DNA of 64,000 bases from Angiostrongylus vasorum. Its lineage: Eukaryota > Nematoda > Chromadorea > Rhabditida > Metastrongylidae. Under the pieces are notes generated by a model. The model did not search any database, was not told the origin of the DNA, and saw only the letters and a list, made by a program, of their open reading frames with translations. Made by a program: the position numbers and the translations under genes. This document shows, piece by piece, positions 1 to 12,312 of the stretch. Positions within the stretch are counted from its first letter, which is position 1, and each line of letters opens with the position of its first letter. The stretch lies in NCBI GenBank assembly GCA_018806985.1, contig JADANN010000200.1:484569-548568 (forward strand), written 5' to 3'.

Positions 1-354
1 AAACTAATAAACATACATTTAAGAGGTAAGAAAGTATTTAAGCCACGTTTCTGCATTAACTAAAAAGTATAATATAAGAGACAAAGGAGGATAAGAAAAA
101 AACAGAAAAATACAAATAAACTTTGTTTTAACATTAGAACCGGCCAATGTGTTATTCTGTTTTTAAAAATAGTCAAGATCACTTTGTTAAGCAAATGAGT
201 TTTGGTTTACAGTAGCTAGCGTTCTTGCCGGTTTCGGTTTCTTCAGAGCTTGCAGCTAACAATTTCATTTAACATACTGCGTAATTAACCCAATACTTTT
301 GCAACCTAAAGAAGATTTTAAAATCAGAGTATCAAACACAATAATCCATCAGAT
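1..354. other. AT-rich intergenic DNA
   Basis: No open frame with splice signals, repeat similarity to the rest of the window, or RNA-gene signature was seen here. Confidence 0.5.
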
Positions 355-560
355 GTACGCAACTCAGCGTTAGAGATGCCGTGCAATGTACACATGGCAC
401 CGGGTTCGATCCCGCAGGCTGGACACAATGAACCTGTCCATATCTCCATGGTCGGCGATGTGGTACCGAACCTGCGTGGGGGGATAAGTTCCCACGGTCT
501 CCTTTTCCATCCATTTGTTCTGGATGTGGGAGAACCGGCACAGTGAATACATGGGGTGAC
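355..560 (+). repeat. tRNA-like SINE head, diverged
   Basis: The segment has an A-box-like stretch (CTCAGCGTTAGAG) and a perfect B box (GGTTCGATCCC) about 35 bases later. It is followed by SINE-type unique sequence containing a 'ggtcggc..ttggtacc' stretch similar to the SINE-A family elsewhere in the window. Overlapping open frames on both strands are by-products. It is probably a relic of a tRNA-derived SINE rather than a functional tRNA, because no cloverleaf closes around the boxes. Confidence 0.5.
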
Positions 561-2884
561 AAGCATATGTTAGAAATGTCATATCAAGAACATTGTAACT
601 TGAGAGCTTTATATTTTTCTATTATGTGAACAATTACATTTTTGGAGTAACAAGGGAACTACAAAAGAAGCAAAAAATAAACACTTGAAAAGCACAACAA
701 TCATAAGGAAGGGAATAATTGCACAGTTGTGGGTCGCTTGAGTGGAGATCCGGATGTCATCATAGTATTTCGTTAATGCTATTCTAAAAACAAACCATTA
801 CTAAAAATTGTAAAGATGCATCAGCGCTAAGTGTAAATCAAAAATGCCGGTTCTAATTTTGCTTCTATTTTTTTAAGGAATTGTCTTAAGGTAAACGATA
901 TCGTTCATCAATGGTCTTAGATCTAAATTCTAAACGTGAAATCTAGGGAGAATTCTGTTAGATTCTTTAGATGAGTCGATGGTTGCGACTAGGGCGGGAC
1001 CGGACTATCACCGATTATAGCAATTAAGTGATCATTTTAAAAAGGATAGCATTGGACATCGATAAAGCATTTTTCGATACGACACACATCAACGGAGCAC
1101 TGATCCACAGTTCAGTGTTGTAGAACGAACCTACGAAACATGTGAATATTTATTGATGCAGATTTTCCCCACCTTTTGGGAATACAGATCTTGAAACACA
1201 AAACAGCGGTATATGCCAGGCGTGACAACAATTCCAAATCCAACAGTGTTCAGCTTTCTAGAAAGAAAAAAAACACAAGTAACAGTAGGATAGTCATAGG
1301 AAACGTCATGCAACGATTATAACGCTGTATGTCGACAGATGGAGCAGAACAATACTCAAACCGTACGCTACATACCCCACTTGACGTTTGTTCAAGTTCT
1401 GTTCAATGAATGGTGCAAGAGAACGGCAGCAAAAAATTGTATTCCATCATGGTTGTTTTCGTGTATAAGGTTGAATAATGAGCTATGTCGCCTTACGCAG
1501 CAGTACCGATCATTGTACTTCATCCAGTCTTCGTGAGCAAATCTAACCACCAAGAAATTGGTGGTCGTTGGTAGTCGTACTATATAATTGACACCCAGGA
1601 GAACTCAATAGTACCTTGTGCTCAGCGTTTGTCGTTGAGACGCCTCACGTCTTCGTTATTTGTAATTATTGGTTTGGATTCACATCTTTCATGGCTTGTT
1701 TCACATGTGCCATGGCAAATGCACACTGCATCATCTCGATACTGCATATTCATCCCGATTACATAGCTTCCAGATTTCCGAGGAATAGAAAAGGACAGGA
1801 AGAATATATGAATTGAATGGTGGGCGCAAAGTTGGATGTGTTCTTGGTACGTTTCTCTACATTCTCGATACATGTGTTTTTGACAAAACAAATTACGTGG
1901 ATATAGAGCTAAAATGGAACTTACTCACTAAGATACTGATTATTCATAGAATTGTACTAGTTTTTAATAAAATATTAATGTCTGAGTGCTTTGTTATGAA
2001 ACCGGGAAGAAAGCTGTTACTTTAGCCGTGTCAGAAACCCAGCCCACCTCTCACACAGCGCGACCGCACAAATAGTGAAGACTTGCCACTCAAGTATTCG
2101 AGTATTAACCCCACCCAACACATTGCTCATGTTACCACTAATTTTCGTTTAGGTGTGCGAAGCAAAATTTCAACACTGATAAGCACAAATGTTTCAAAGA
2201 GACTGTAAGTGACATTGAGCATGTGAATTCAGCATAGAAGTAAAGTGTTTGATGTGCTGCACTTAGATTTTCATTTAAAGTACAGGTGATTAAACCTGAT
2301 GAAGAATGTGTACTACCGCTATGACGATCACTGCGTAACATTTGCTAATAACAGCATAATTTTTTGTGAATGTGCAACCACTGCAAGTTATCACAAAATA
2401 GATCCTATCCGATCGGATTGGAGCATAACACACCACACCATACCATGCATCCCTTCGACACACCGCACTGGATTAGACCAAATAAGGGCAAGAAAGTCAT
2501 TCGTGTTAAAGCTTACATCTGAAGAGTAGCATCGTTTTTCAATAGGTAGGGATAAAGAGCGATTGTCATCCATTGCTAATGAAGTCAACCGATTGTTGAT
2601 ATCGACATTGTAACCTTTCTGAAATGAAACCATTTTTTCATGAGAAAAAGAAGAAATATGGCCCACATATTTAGTTTACACAACGGTTTATGAATGTCCA
2701 ATAATCTACAAGGTTTTTTTTATTTCCACAGATTAGCGTCTTCGCCCTTTCCCAGCTAGAAAGAATGGGGGAATCGGTTAGAATAATGTGCAGAACAGAA
2801 CGAATTGCAGCGTGTGTGCAAAGCAGGGTACGTCTACCCACTGCGTTACAACTCACTAGTTGAATAATTAGGACTGAAATTACA
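561..2884. other. intergenic, no supported gene
   Basis: About 2.3 kb of AT-rich DNA. Several 60-90 codon frames occur on both strands, but none has a signal peptide, domain, splice acceptor or repeat support. I see no gene or mobile element here. Confidence 0.45.
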
Positions 2885-3600
2885 TAATTACAATGATGCC
2901 GAGATATTTGCAAAATTCTGCTCGCAAGTGTTTGCGGTGGAAATCGAACTCGCTATTAACCTTTCCGAGCGTTAATGCTCTCACCATAACACCATTCTGG
3001 TCCTTAGTTCCGTCTTTTGTTGTTTCGTGTTTCGTGTTTTATAGGTGCTATCTGCTATCACCCGTCAACAGGATTGATTTGGGAAACACAAATCTTTTGC
3101 AGACATTTCACTATCATTGAAATCACACTTCACATCATACCCTGCAATGAAAAAAATTGGCAGCAAATAAAAGTGAATACATTGTAACCATAATGTTTTA
3201 ACTTCTACTTGCTGTCTATTTCTTTTTCGTGCGAAGCTATTATGTGACATACAACCAAGAGGATGCAGAGATATGGGCAGAACTCGGGACCTCAGTTGGA
3301 CCTCGAATTCGCGACGTCAACCGGGGCTTTTGCTTTCACTTTCTTCCGGCCATTTTTTTTTGCTGTTGGCATAATTTTTCATTCATGGCACGGTTTTGCC
3401 CATATCTCAGCACGGTTACGGTTGTGATTCATATCGTACCCTCACATGAAAAAAAGAATAAGAAGTAAATAAACCTCAAGACAGTGATTTTGAATGCGGC
3501 TTCAGCTTAACTGGGTTCAAAGCTGATTTACGCTTTCCAGATTATTTCCGTTGATGGATGATTGCTGATAGCACCGTTAAAGTAGCAAAAAAATAATTGG
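2885..3600. repeat. cluster of diverged SINE-B copies
   Basis: Two or three decayed copies of the SINE-B family lie here. The first, about 2892-3112, shows the family landmarks 'gagatatttgcaaaa', 'tgcggtgg' and 'cccgtcaac' in reverse orientation. A second runs about 3250-3480, and a plus-oriented body fragment ('cttaactgggttcaa') lies at 3505-3575. Divergence is high, so these are old insertions. Confidence 0.55.
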
Positions 3601-3921
3601 TAAAAAGGCAAAGCAAAGGACTCGGATGCTAAGATGGACAGCATGTGAGCACTTGGAAACGGCAATCGTTAGTTCAAAGCTCACATGAGGTTGCGAATTA
3701 GAATTTAATATTGCTTGGTATATCGGTATTTTCTTGCAAGTCGTTCTGTTGATTACATAGGCATTCATTGCTCTTCATGACGCTTAATGGAGTCTAGTCC
3801 ATAGCTAATTTCTAACGAACTGATCAACGCTAAATGCTTTATCATTACCGTTCGATGTCTACGCGTTCTAAATAAAATACGTTCGACTAATAAAGCGGTT
3901 TTCACTTGACTATTCAATGTG

Positions 3922-4110
3922 ATGGGCTTGTTTAAGCTCTCAATCGTATTACTTTTGATTCAAATACTTTTTAGCGGAAGACATTCATTACGAAACAGCT
4001 GTCCCATCATCGATACTGGTAGTCCTTGCCGTCATCAAAATAACTCCGATGAGTGCCATTCTATGAAGTCAACATTTCAGAGTTGTACTCAAACTTCATC
4101 ACGTGTATGA
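3922..4110 (+). CDS. possible small secreted cysteine-containing peptide
   Basis: A 62-codon frame starts with a good hydrophobic leader (residues about 4-18, rich in L and I). A short polar part with four cysteines follows (spacing roughly C-8-C-8-C-9-C). I do not recognise the family; the spacing is not that of a ShK domain. No trans-splice acceptor lies close to the ATG and no similar copy exists in the window, so this may be a chance frame. The frame directly upstream opens with GTG; the ATG at 3922 was preferred. Confidence 0.22.
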   Translation: MGLFKLSIVLLLIQILFSGRHSLRNSCPIIDTGSPCRHQNNSDECHSMKSTFQSCTQTSSRV

Positions 4111-4446
4111 GAATTTACCGTGGCTACAAATGAAACTAATCTTTTTTTCCTTCTTTTTTAAATCAGTCACCCAAAGGATTGTAAGAAAAGTGAAAGTAAA
4201 AGATTTCCTTTAAAGGAACTATTTATAGAAAAAATTCATCTTTTAACGAGAGATAAACGAAATCTGCCGAATTTATGAAAATGGGCAACTTCACATTCGG
4301 AACTAATTCGACGCCTTTTACCGTTTTTTGCCGCATTTTGATCCTTTTCTTAATATGCGTATCGCTAAATTTTAAAGCACACATATTCTGTGAAATAAAG
4401 CCTCCAATTCATATAAACTCTATGGAACGACAAACATTTATTTGTG

Positions 4447-4720
4447 ATACAACCACAGTGATGACGAGATATTTGCAAAACGCCGGACCGCAGTGGTATG
4501 TGGTGGGGGAACGAACGCGTTACCTTTACCCTTTCCGAAGGCTAACGCGTTCACTACCACACCATGCAGGTCTTTCGTTTTGCCTGTCTCTCAGCTACTT
4601 CTATCGATCAGTGCCGTCAGCAATCACGTGTCAATGGGATTGATCTGGAGAGCCCAAATCGGTAGTGAACCCAGTCAAGCGGAGGCTGTAGTCGAAATCA
4701 TATTTTCAACTTTTCCCCGT
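4447..4720 (-). repeat. SINE-B copy
   Basis: A reverse-oriented SINE-B member. It shows 'gagatatttgcaaaac', a hairpin-rich head around 4500-4555 with the inverted B-box-like 'ggggaacgaacgcg', then 'ctgtctctcagct', 'gcaatcac..gtcaa' and 'cccagtcaagc..gaggctgtagt'. It overlaps the 3' part of an apparent 122-codon frame that starts at 4275, so that frame is not a gene. Confidence 0.75.
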
Positions 4721-5365
4721 AACTCATTTCCGTTATCGTAACCGTAAACAGTGTTCATACGTTTATAAAATTCTGATATAATTCTTCATCCTGACAACAA
4801 AGGAATAAAGCCATAACGTTAATAAATCCATGAAGGATGCCTCATGCATACGACTTCAATAAGCACTGTTGGGGGGTGGTTGAATGCATATCTATCTGTA
4901 AAGCCAGTGCAGTAATGCTCCCAGATAGTGTCGTAGCAATTTGCTGATTCCAAAGGGATGGAAAGCTTGGCGAACGTGGTACTGGAGATCTAAATCACAC
5001 CCATGTCTGTATTAAAGGTCACCTCTAACCACTGCATTGTAGTCACCAACACAGCGGTCTTCCACATCTAGACGCTTCCAGGTCTCAACATCCTCGATTT
5101 TGCATAGCTAGGAATTCTAGATTGCTTTTCAACCCGAGATTGAAGATCAGCGCTTTATGATTTCGCAAGTGGTTTTTGAGAGTTCGAAAAAAGTAGAAGA
5201 CAGATTCTGCTGGTTCCACAACGTGCATTAAGTGCAGAAGTCTTTCCCATTTAGGCAAGTGTAATCTTGCCATGTCTACATATCTCCAACGTTTTCGTTG
5301 TAGGGCATCCGCCAGCTTCTGTGGTCAAAAATGAATAAGAGAATAATTATCATTAAATTGCAACC

Positions 5366-5600
5366 ACAACGATGCTGAGATATTTGCAAAACTTGGCTTC
5401 GGGTCAGACCAAACCACGATTTCCCTTTTCCGGGGGGCTCGCATATTACACACTGCACCCCAAAGCTCTTGCTTTTCGTTTCTCTTAGGTAGTTTTTTTA
5501 CTTGTCGCTGCCATCAGCAATCACCCGTCAGCGGGATTTACCTGGAGAGCACAAATCGGCACTGAACCCAGTTAAGCTGATCTTTTGTTTGATGCATACT
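5366..5600 (-). repeat. SINE-B copy, diverged
   Basis: A reverse-oriented SINE-B member with 'gatgctgagatatttgc', 'caatcacccgtcagcggga' and 'gaacccagttaagctga'. The head has lost several bases. It lies just downstream of the 3' end of the globin gene. Confidence 0.65.
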
Positions 5601-5776
5601 ACAAGTTTTCACGGCAGGGTTGTATTTTACATCACACCCTGCCATGAAAAAATTACAGTAGGCAGTAAACAAAAGATTGACATTGTGACATCACTAAATT
5701 AGTTGGAAAAGGCCACAACTTTTGTCATCAATTAAGGTTGTCCAAATGTTAGAGCAGGATAAGATGTTCATCCTGA

Positions 5777-8700
5777 TTAGGGAAGATTGCGACAATCGCC
5801 TGATATTACTCATAGCGCTTTCAAACTACAAACAGAAGACTGAATGAAAGACCCACCTTGATTTTTTTTCATCACGTCTCGTAGTAGATTTCGCCACAGT
5901 GTAATCGCCATATCAATATCCTTGTCTGGATATTTACGGTTTTGTGTGAGCGTTTTTCGAAATACATATATGGAACATTCCAAAAACGTGGTCCAGTAGT
6001 AAGACCTGGAAGAAAACGCCTCTTATCTCAATTTTCTTCATAATTCAACCGACTGTAAAAGTGTATATGACGTAAGCGACGAACATTTGCGGGTTTTTAC
6101 ATGTTTCGGATTTCATGCAGTTTATAGTTGAGTCTGAGCTCTTATTCATTGATCGCCTCAAAATCAATAGCAGAAATCTCGAAAGTGCCAACTGTTTGCT
6201 AGTCATACTGATTATTATATGAGCGGTCGGTATAACACATTGGTTAGACTTGTGCTGAAGTTCAAAGGTGGTCATTAGTTCGATTCTGCGAACTGGACCA
6301 ACGAGCTTCCGCATTCCCTAAGGACAACACAAGCTATAACCTATTGCAATCACTGCTTAGGCCATACATAACAGCAATAACTCTCAATCACCTATATCAC
6401 GTTACGAATGGAATCGAATGCATGGCATATTCCCAAGTGATTGTTCAACATAGCGCCATATATGCCAGAATCGCTGACCGAAATTTCCCGCTGGTTTCGA
6501 GCTTGCCGTGACGACGTCCGAGATTATTGAGGATCGGATCCAACGCCGACAGATTATCTAATGACATTATAGCTCCTTCGATAACCTTAATTAAGGAAAA
6601 AAGTCTACTCAGAGTATTGATCTACAAACAAAAAAAATGAATATTATACCACAACTGTCTTCATTACATTAGTTTAACTTGCAATTCCTTGGAACAGTAC
6701 TCTAGCAAGAAAGAAACTCATTTGGACTTTTTTTATTACGGAGAATTACACTACTATGCAGAATATGAAGATCTCGTGTGGCGCAGTGATTAGAGGTGCC
6801 CTCTAACAGACACGTGCTTTTTGGGTGACCCGGGGCCCCACATTCATATGCCTCCCATTCCTCCAGGTCGGAAAATTGGAATCAACGTTGTATAAGGGGA
6901 CAGAAAATACCAAGTTAATACACCGGTAGGCCACAGCAAGTCATTGTATAGACCATTCCTCCAAACCTCTATATGTCCGACCATCCCTAACGATGTTCAT
7001 TGAAGTCGAATGTACGGCATATTCCCCTATAGGTTTATCGACGCTGAGATCTTCGTGCTTTTATTCATTACGCAGTCTACGATAAATCATTAAATTATAA
7101 CAGAAGGTGAAACATTACGGATGTGCTTCTGATTTTCTGCAAATATCGATAACAGCAAAATTCAGCATTAAAATATACGTGGGATGTGTTACCCATGAAA
7201 AGTTCTATGATAAAATGTTGCGTTGTTGCTCACCTGGATAAATCGCAACGCTTGAAATGCGAACTCGCAACACTTCTTGTCCGGTTTCGAGTTGACGAAC
7301 TTCATTTTCGGAAATAAATTTCGTATCTCAGGACACTAAAACAGGTAACACTTGCATTAGTTGTTCCAAGACCGACTTTCTCTTAACCTCGAGAATGATC
7401 AAATAATACACTGTTTATAATGTTTGTATATTACTGTATAACTTCCATTAGTTATGAGACACGAGATCCATGAAAATCCACATTTCACTGAACTATTTTT
7501 TTTGCAGCTGTGAAAAATTCACTGATATGCACATCTTCATCGATCCTGATCTAGTCCCTCAATTTCGTCCAATTTCTTTCTTTTTCTCGACGTCTGGGCT
7601 ACATGTAGCCCATGTTGTTCTATGTTACTGTCCTTCCAGATTTCAAAACGAGAACAGATTAATGTGCGTCAACAATTTAACATTATAACGTTGACAAAAA
7701 AAGGCTAAATGAGCACAAGAAACTAAATGAATAAAAGTATTTAAAAACTAGGAAAGAATCAAAACAGGATGATGCAGATATCAAGAGGCACTATATGTTT
7801 TAGTAAATAGTTTTTTCCACATGGATGTTATCTGTTGATTACAACAGTTTTTCAACAAATAACTCACACCAAAGCATAGCACTTAGGTGGACAAAGAATG
7901 TCGTATGAATTCATTTCAATGCATTACCTCCCAACTGTTTATTTTACGGCAAAGACTAGCTATTTACATTAATTCCTGAATTCAGTCGATAGCAGGACAC
8001 ATATTCCAGATTTGTCACGCAATTCTTTGCACTTATTACCTTACAAAATCCTTTTTTTGAAGGAATTTTCTAGTGGATGCCACGCGAAGTGAAAAAATTA
8101 GGCTTGGTTGAGTATGTGTTGATGTTATTAAGAAGACACGATGACTTAGGTCAAACATAAGCAAGTTTCATTATCTTGTCATTAAGTGACCCGAGTTGAT
8201 TCCACTGAAGTCCTCGTGGTGCATCGATGCTATTAAGTAGTCTCAACCCGTTCGACTAAGAAGAGGATAGTCATACGGTTAGTATTACGCCATTTAGGGA
8301 AGGTGTTTTCTTTTTCATGGTGAAAAAAAAAGAACCGCGACAATCAGCGTTCACTTTGGTATAGGATAAATCTTTCATGGTTTTCTGAATGGAAATGTGG
8401 AACTCATTTTCGACTTAGGAGAACCAGTTCGTTGTACAAAGCGCTGGCTGTAAACCGCACTTTTTCGATAGATAAGCATCTCCATTCCCAATGGTGTTTG
8501 GGCCTTTCATGTGAACAGTATAATATTTTTTATTTGGTAAAGCTAGCATACGATCGCTAGATGTCATTTGAACTTATGTAGTCATTTATCTTGCCAATCG
8601 ACCACTAACATTGATATTCTCACTTTACACGATATTTAAATAAACACAAGGCGAAGGAATGACTACATGCCATGCGCGACCACATTTTAATCAACGAGAA

Positions 8701-11700
8701 TAATTAATCGGACTGCTTTGAGTGGAATGCTAGATCGAGATCGAAGAATTAACTTAATTAAACAGATTAAGTCGGAAAACAAAAATCTTCCTTAGTTTCG
8801 CATCCCGTTGTATCTAACTACTTTGCACTTTGTCTAGAAACTGTGCTTTCAAAGTGTGCGTTGCAAGTCTGCCAATAAGCAAGTAGGACATCCTCCAGGA
8901 TGTCAGCTAATTGTCTTATGTTACCCTCTTTCTTTAACGTTCTCCACGAATCTTGTTGTATTCCTATTGACACAGCAGAGCTTGTCTGATTACCCGTAAG
9001 TGTCCTTTTGTCAAAAACACGAAAAATGAAGTGGTGTGATGCTTCTAAGTGTCCCGAGAGAACGAAAAACACTAGTCTAATCTGATATGAGACGGGAACG
9101 GAAAGATTATGTGCACAGTTGAGTCACTCGATGATAAACAACATCGGAAGACAGTTGATGCATTTTACAAAAAGACTCATCAGTTTTGTGAAAAACACCA
9201 CCATTTTGTGAGGCTCGTATGTGATGAATAAAAAATGCTGGATCTCTTCTATCGATGAAGTAATAAGAAAGAAATGATGTGAAAAAGATAGATTTAAGTA
9301 AGTGACACAACTTTTCGTTCTCATACGGGTTTTCGTAATTCAAATTGAATTCTCAAGGAGCAAAAGCAGTTGATTTCAACGAAAAAGCTTGTATAGAACT
9401 AGCTGAGAGACAGGCGAAACGAAGGACCCGCATGGTGTGGTGGTGAACGCGCTACTCCCCGGGAAGGACAATAGCGCGTTCGTTCCCCACCATAGGCACC
9501 TGCGGTCCAGAGTTTTGCAAATATCTCAGCATCATTAAAGTTATATTTCGCAACGCATAACCTGCCGCTAAAAGAGTAGGCAGTAAATAATAAGTCAAAA
9601 ATTGTGATTATAACTATAGCCTCAGCTTAACTGGGTTCAATGCCGATTTGGGCTCCCCAGATCAATCCCGTTGACGGGTGATTGCTGACGGCAGAAGATC
9701 GATAGAACTAGCTGAGAGACAGGCGAAACGAAGGACCCGCATGGTGTGGTGGTGAACGCGCTACTCCCGGAAAGGACAATAGCGCGTTCGTTCCCCACCA
9801 TAGGCACCTGCGGTCCAGAGTTTTGCAAATATCTCAGCATCATTAAAGAAAAAGCTTGTGTCAAATGCGTAAAAGAGTTGTAAGCTGTAGCAATTTTCTG
9901 CAAAAGAATAATGGAATGAAGGCAATGACTGTGTTCTGACTTAAATATTCTTGTATAACTGTTAAATAACAACATCCTCAATTGTTACTTACTGCCTACT
10001 AATTTTTAACGGCACGGTATTATGTGAAATATAACCATAACCACAAAACGCTGAGACATTTGCAAAACTCCGGACCGCAGGTGTCTGCGGTGGGGAACGA
10101 ACGCACTTTGACCCTTTCCAAGGGCTAACGCGTTCACCACCACACCATGCGAGTCCCTGGATTCCTTTTTATCTCAGTTTGTTCTATCGATCAGCACCAT
10201 CAGCAATCACCCGTTGACGGGAATAATCTAGAGAGCCAAAAGCGGTATGAACCTATTTAAGGTGAAGCTATGGTATAAATCACCTTGTCGTCAAATTTTA
10301 TTTACTACCTTCTAATCCCGTTGACGGGTTATTGCCGATAGAGCCTATAGGTCAATATAGGTCAATAACATGGTTGAGAGAGAGGCGCAACGAAGGACTC
10401 GCATGGTGTGGTGGTGAATGCGTTAGCCCCCGGAAAAGGTAATAGCGTGTTCGGTATCCACCGTAGATGCCAGTGTTCCGGAGTTGTGCAAATATCTCAG
10501 CCATATTATGTTGAATAGCAATTCTCTTTTATACACCGTTGAACATCTCCAATAGTATAGAATCGCATTATTTGTGATAAATCCGCTTCTCACATTTGCC
10601 ACATACTCGCTGGTGGTTTCTGATGTATGAAAACAGTGTTTTTATCCTATCAGAAAACTCTAGTATCAAAATGCCGGTCACAAAGGAGTAAAAGGCTTGG
10701 TATTCCCGAGCATATGATCGAACTAATGATCACATGTGTATTGCAAGGCTTCCTATCTAGTAGGCTACAAACCCCGCTGTCGTTGCAGAAACCGCTGTTA
10801 TCAGCTGCAATGCTAGGATCTTCCTCTTCTTAGGCGCTTTTTTTGACTTTTACTTGCTCCATCGTCATTATACAATTACTGTTTCCTTAGTCGGCATCGG
10901 ATGTGGAAACTGTTCTTCCTACAAATATACTGTAAATATTCAAATGTTCAAATGTGCAGCACTAAATAGTCGGTCTTACTTGATACTTGGCTCTTCCTTA
11001 CTGGTTGTGCGGACCCCACCACACTCTATTTTTTCGGAGATTTACTGGTTAAGTCACTATGGTTTCCTGGAATCCTGAGGTCAGCCTGGCCAAAGTCTGC
11101 TCCAGGTCTTCACCACCACAGTTCAGACTGTCGCAGCCCTTGCGGATCAGAGGGAGATTTGCCATTATGCGACTTTGATATTACAACGGTAGTGGATCCT
11201 GGTATTGGTTTACTCTTAGCTAGGGCTTCCTGATAAAACGCAGAACTCCTTCTGAGCTTGGGATACCTTGGCAGGGGATGAATCCCCGTTGTACATCGCA
11301 GTCCGACAGACAGGAACACCTCCCAGCCACGATTAGACGGTAAACCGTTGGAATAGTCGGTCTTACATAACAATAAAGTGAAAACCGAACCCTGATGCAA
11401 GTCTATTTCGGTCCTAAACTTCGTGATTCATGGTACCGATGAATAGTTGCAGTTGATCAAGATAGTTAGCTGATATAAGCCATGTATGTCACGGAATCAA
11501 CAAGGGTGCTTTTTTGCCGTGTAGTTTTCCAGAGGACCACAGTAAATCATGTCGCGAATAGACAGGTTTCGAAAAAGAAGGATATTGTGCTTCTTCACGA
11601 TGAAATTTCCTTAAATTCAAGTCTAGATAAAGCTTAGACGGTTTTCCTCGAGTGTGGATTTTGAACCCTATGCTGCATTTTTCTTAGTGTTCTTCTTCAA

Positions 11701-11840
11701 ATGAAGTCGATTATCGATCGTACCTGATTGAAAATCATTTCGTAAATGTCGCATCCTACAGCTTGCTTCTGTACTTCGATCACCTTCCACGACCGCAGTA
11801 GTTCCGATTTTTCCTCATCAGTGAATGGATGCCAATCCAT
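5777..11840 (-). CDS. globin (nematode myoglobin-like), five exons
   Basis: Exons on the minus strand are 11840-11724, 7335-7234, 6585-6479, 6005-5857 and, less certainly, 5799-5777. Joined, they give about 165 residues, the size of a single globin domain. The start ATG lies 8 bases after an ATTCCAG acceptor, so the mRNA may be trans-spliced; an upstream exon is not excluded. Exon 1 encodes helices A-B (FTDEEKSELLRSW.., GCDIYEMIF). Exon 2 carries CPEIRNLFP with the CD1 Phe. Exon 3 carries NNLGRRHGKLE with the proximal F8 His. Exon 4 carries SYYWTTFLECS..ITLWRNLL (helices G-H). The distal E7 position appears to be Gln (..FQALRF), as in several nematode globins. Donors are CAG|GTACG, CAG|GTGAG, TCG|GTCAG and AAG|GTGGG. 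Phases 0,0,2,1 stay in frame, with one intron inside helix E. Expected role is heme-based O2 binding, storage or sensing in the cytosol. Intron 1 is 4.4 kb and full of SINEs. The last exon (stop TAA) rests only on a 57-bp intron and is tentative. Confidence 0.88.
6218..6300 (+). repeat. tRNA-like fragment in globin intron 3
   Basis: The segment reads like an A box (TAACACATTGGTTAGAC) followed by a B-box-like TAGTTCGATTCTGC. No acceptor stem closes, so it is more likely a SINE head or a dead tRNA copy than a working tRNA gene. Confidence 0.35.
6776..7060 (+). repeat. SINE-A copy (tRNA-derived)
   Basis: A diverged member of the SINE-A family. The A box TGGCGCAGTGATTAGAGG is clear, the B-box region is eroded, and the family body follows ('ccattcctccaggtcgg', 'accggtaggccac', 'gaagtcgaatg.acggcatattccc', 'cgacgctgagatcttcg'). 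It lies in globin intron 2. Confidence 0.75.
9381..9859 (+). mobile_element. SINE-B insertion: partial, permuted dimer with 12-bp TSD
   Basis: The insertion 9393-9847 is flanked by a perfect 12-bp direct repeat, GAAAAAGCTTGT, at 9381-9392 and 9848-9859. Inside, the same head (about 145 bp: 'ctgagagacaggcgaaac', A-box-like TGGTGTGGTGG, B-box-like GCGTTCGTTCCCC, 'gcaaatatctcagcatc') occurs twice, 309 bp apart and nearly identical. The intervening 160 bp contain the family tail and then the family body. The insert therefore starts in mid-element, runs through one full junction and stops after the second head. It is a young insertion in globin intron 1. Confidence 0.8.
10005..10280 (-). repeat. 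SINE-B copy
   Basis: A reverse-oriented full-length-like member: 'ctgcctactaatttttaacggcac' end, 'tgagacatttgcaaaactccgg', inverted head, then 'gcaatcacccgttgacggga'. It lies in globin intron 1. Confidence 0.8.
10315..10512 (+). repeat. SINE-B copy, opposite orientation to its neighbour
   Basis: A plus-oriented member ('cccgttgacgggttattgc', 'cgaaggactcgcatggtgtggtgg', 'gcaaatatctcag'). With the copy at 10005-10280 it forms an inverted pair about 40 bp apart that could fold into a long hairpin in the globin pre-mRNA. Confidence 0.75.
11090..11400 (-). repeat. unclassified repeat fragment
   Basis: The minus strand has a 96-codon frame. A short stretch of it (..NGLPSNRGWEVF..) matches the plus strand at about 33957-34005 (..NGLPSSWLGGVL in a shifted frame; DNA 'cgtggctgggaggtgttc' is shared). 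Sharing with a PLE-rich region suggests mobile-element or repeat origin rather than a gene. The class is unknown. Confidence 0.4.
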
Positions 11841-12312
11841 TTGTAAGCTGGAATTTCAAGAATTATTACAGCATTTCTTTCTGAAAAACCATTAATCGAC
11901 GACATTTGCAAGATGTACTCATACACAACGTTGATCGACAAGTGGATTTATTCAGCACCGCTCAGCTCGTTTTTTCACACTAGAGCATTTTTTTTGAAAT
12001 ATAAGATTTCCTAAATGAAGCTCTAAGTTTTCAACAGACAACCGAAATTTTGAAATTGGAAAAAATTCCTCCTTACTTTGGAGCGCCGCAAGATTTAACT
12101 TTCAACAGAACTCGATTTATAAAGAAAAACAGCGAATTCCAAAGGTTTGGTACCTCGAAGGAAAACAGAGCCGTGGTGGTATCGCCAGCAAATGATGGCT
12201 TAAACACTTTACTACAAATTCTACATAGAGGAAAGTGCCAGAAAAAAAGAAAACCGTGTGAATTTTCGGAAGTATTTTCCATCTTTAAAATAAATATATG
12301 TAATTTCTAGTA

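Noticed and set aside
4275..4643. 122-codon frame with a hydrophobic start
   Set aside because: Its second half is the body of a SINE-B copy and the first half has no independent support.
8818..9072. extra globin exon in intron 1
   Set aside because: The frame (..WRTLKKEGNIRQLADILED..) looks protein-like. Exons 1 and 2, however, already join directly at the expected place in the globin fold and this stretch matches no globin helix.
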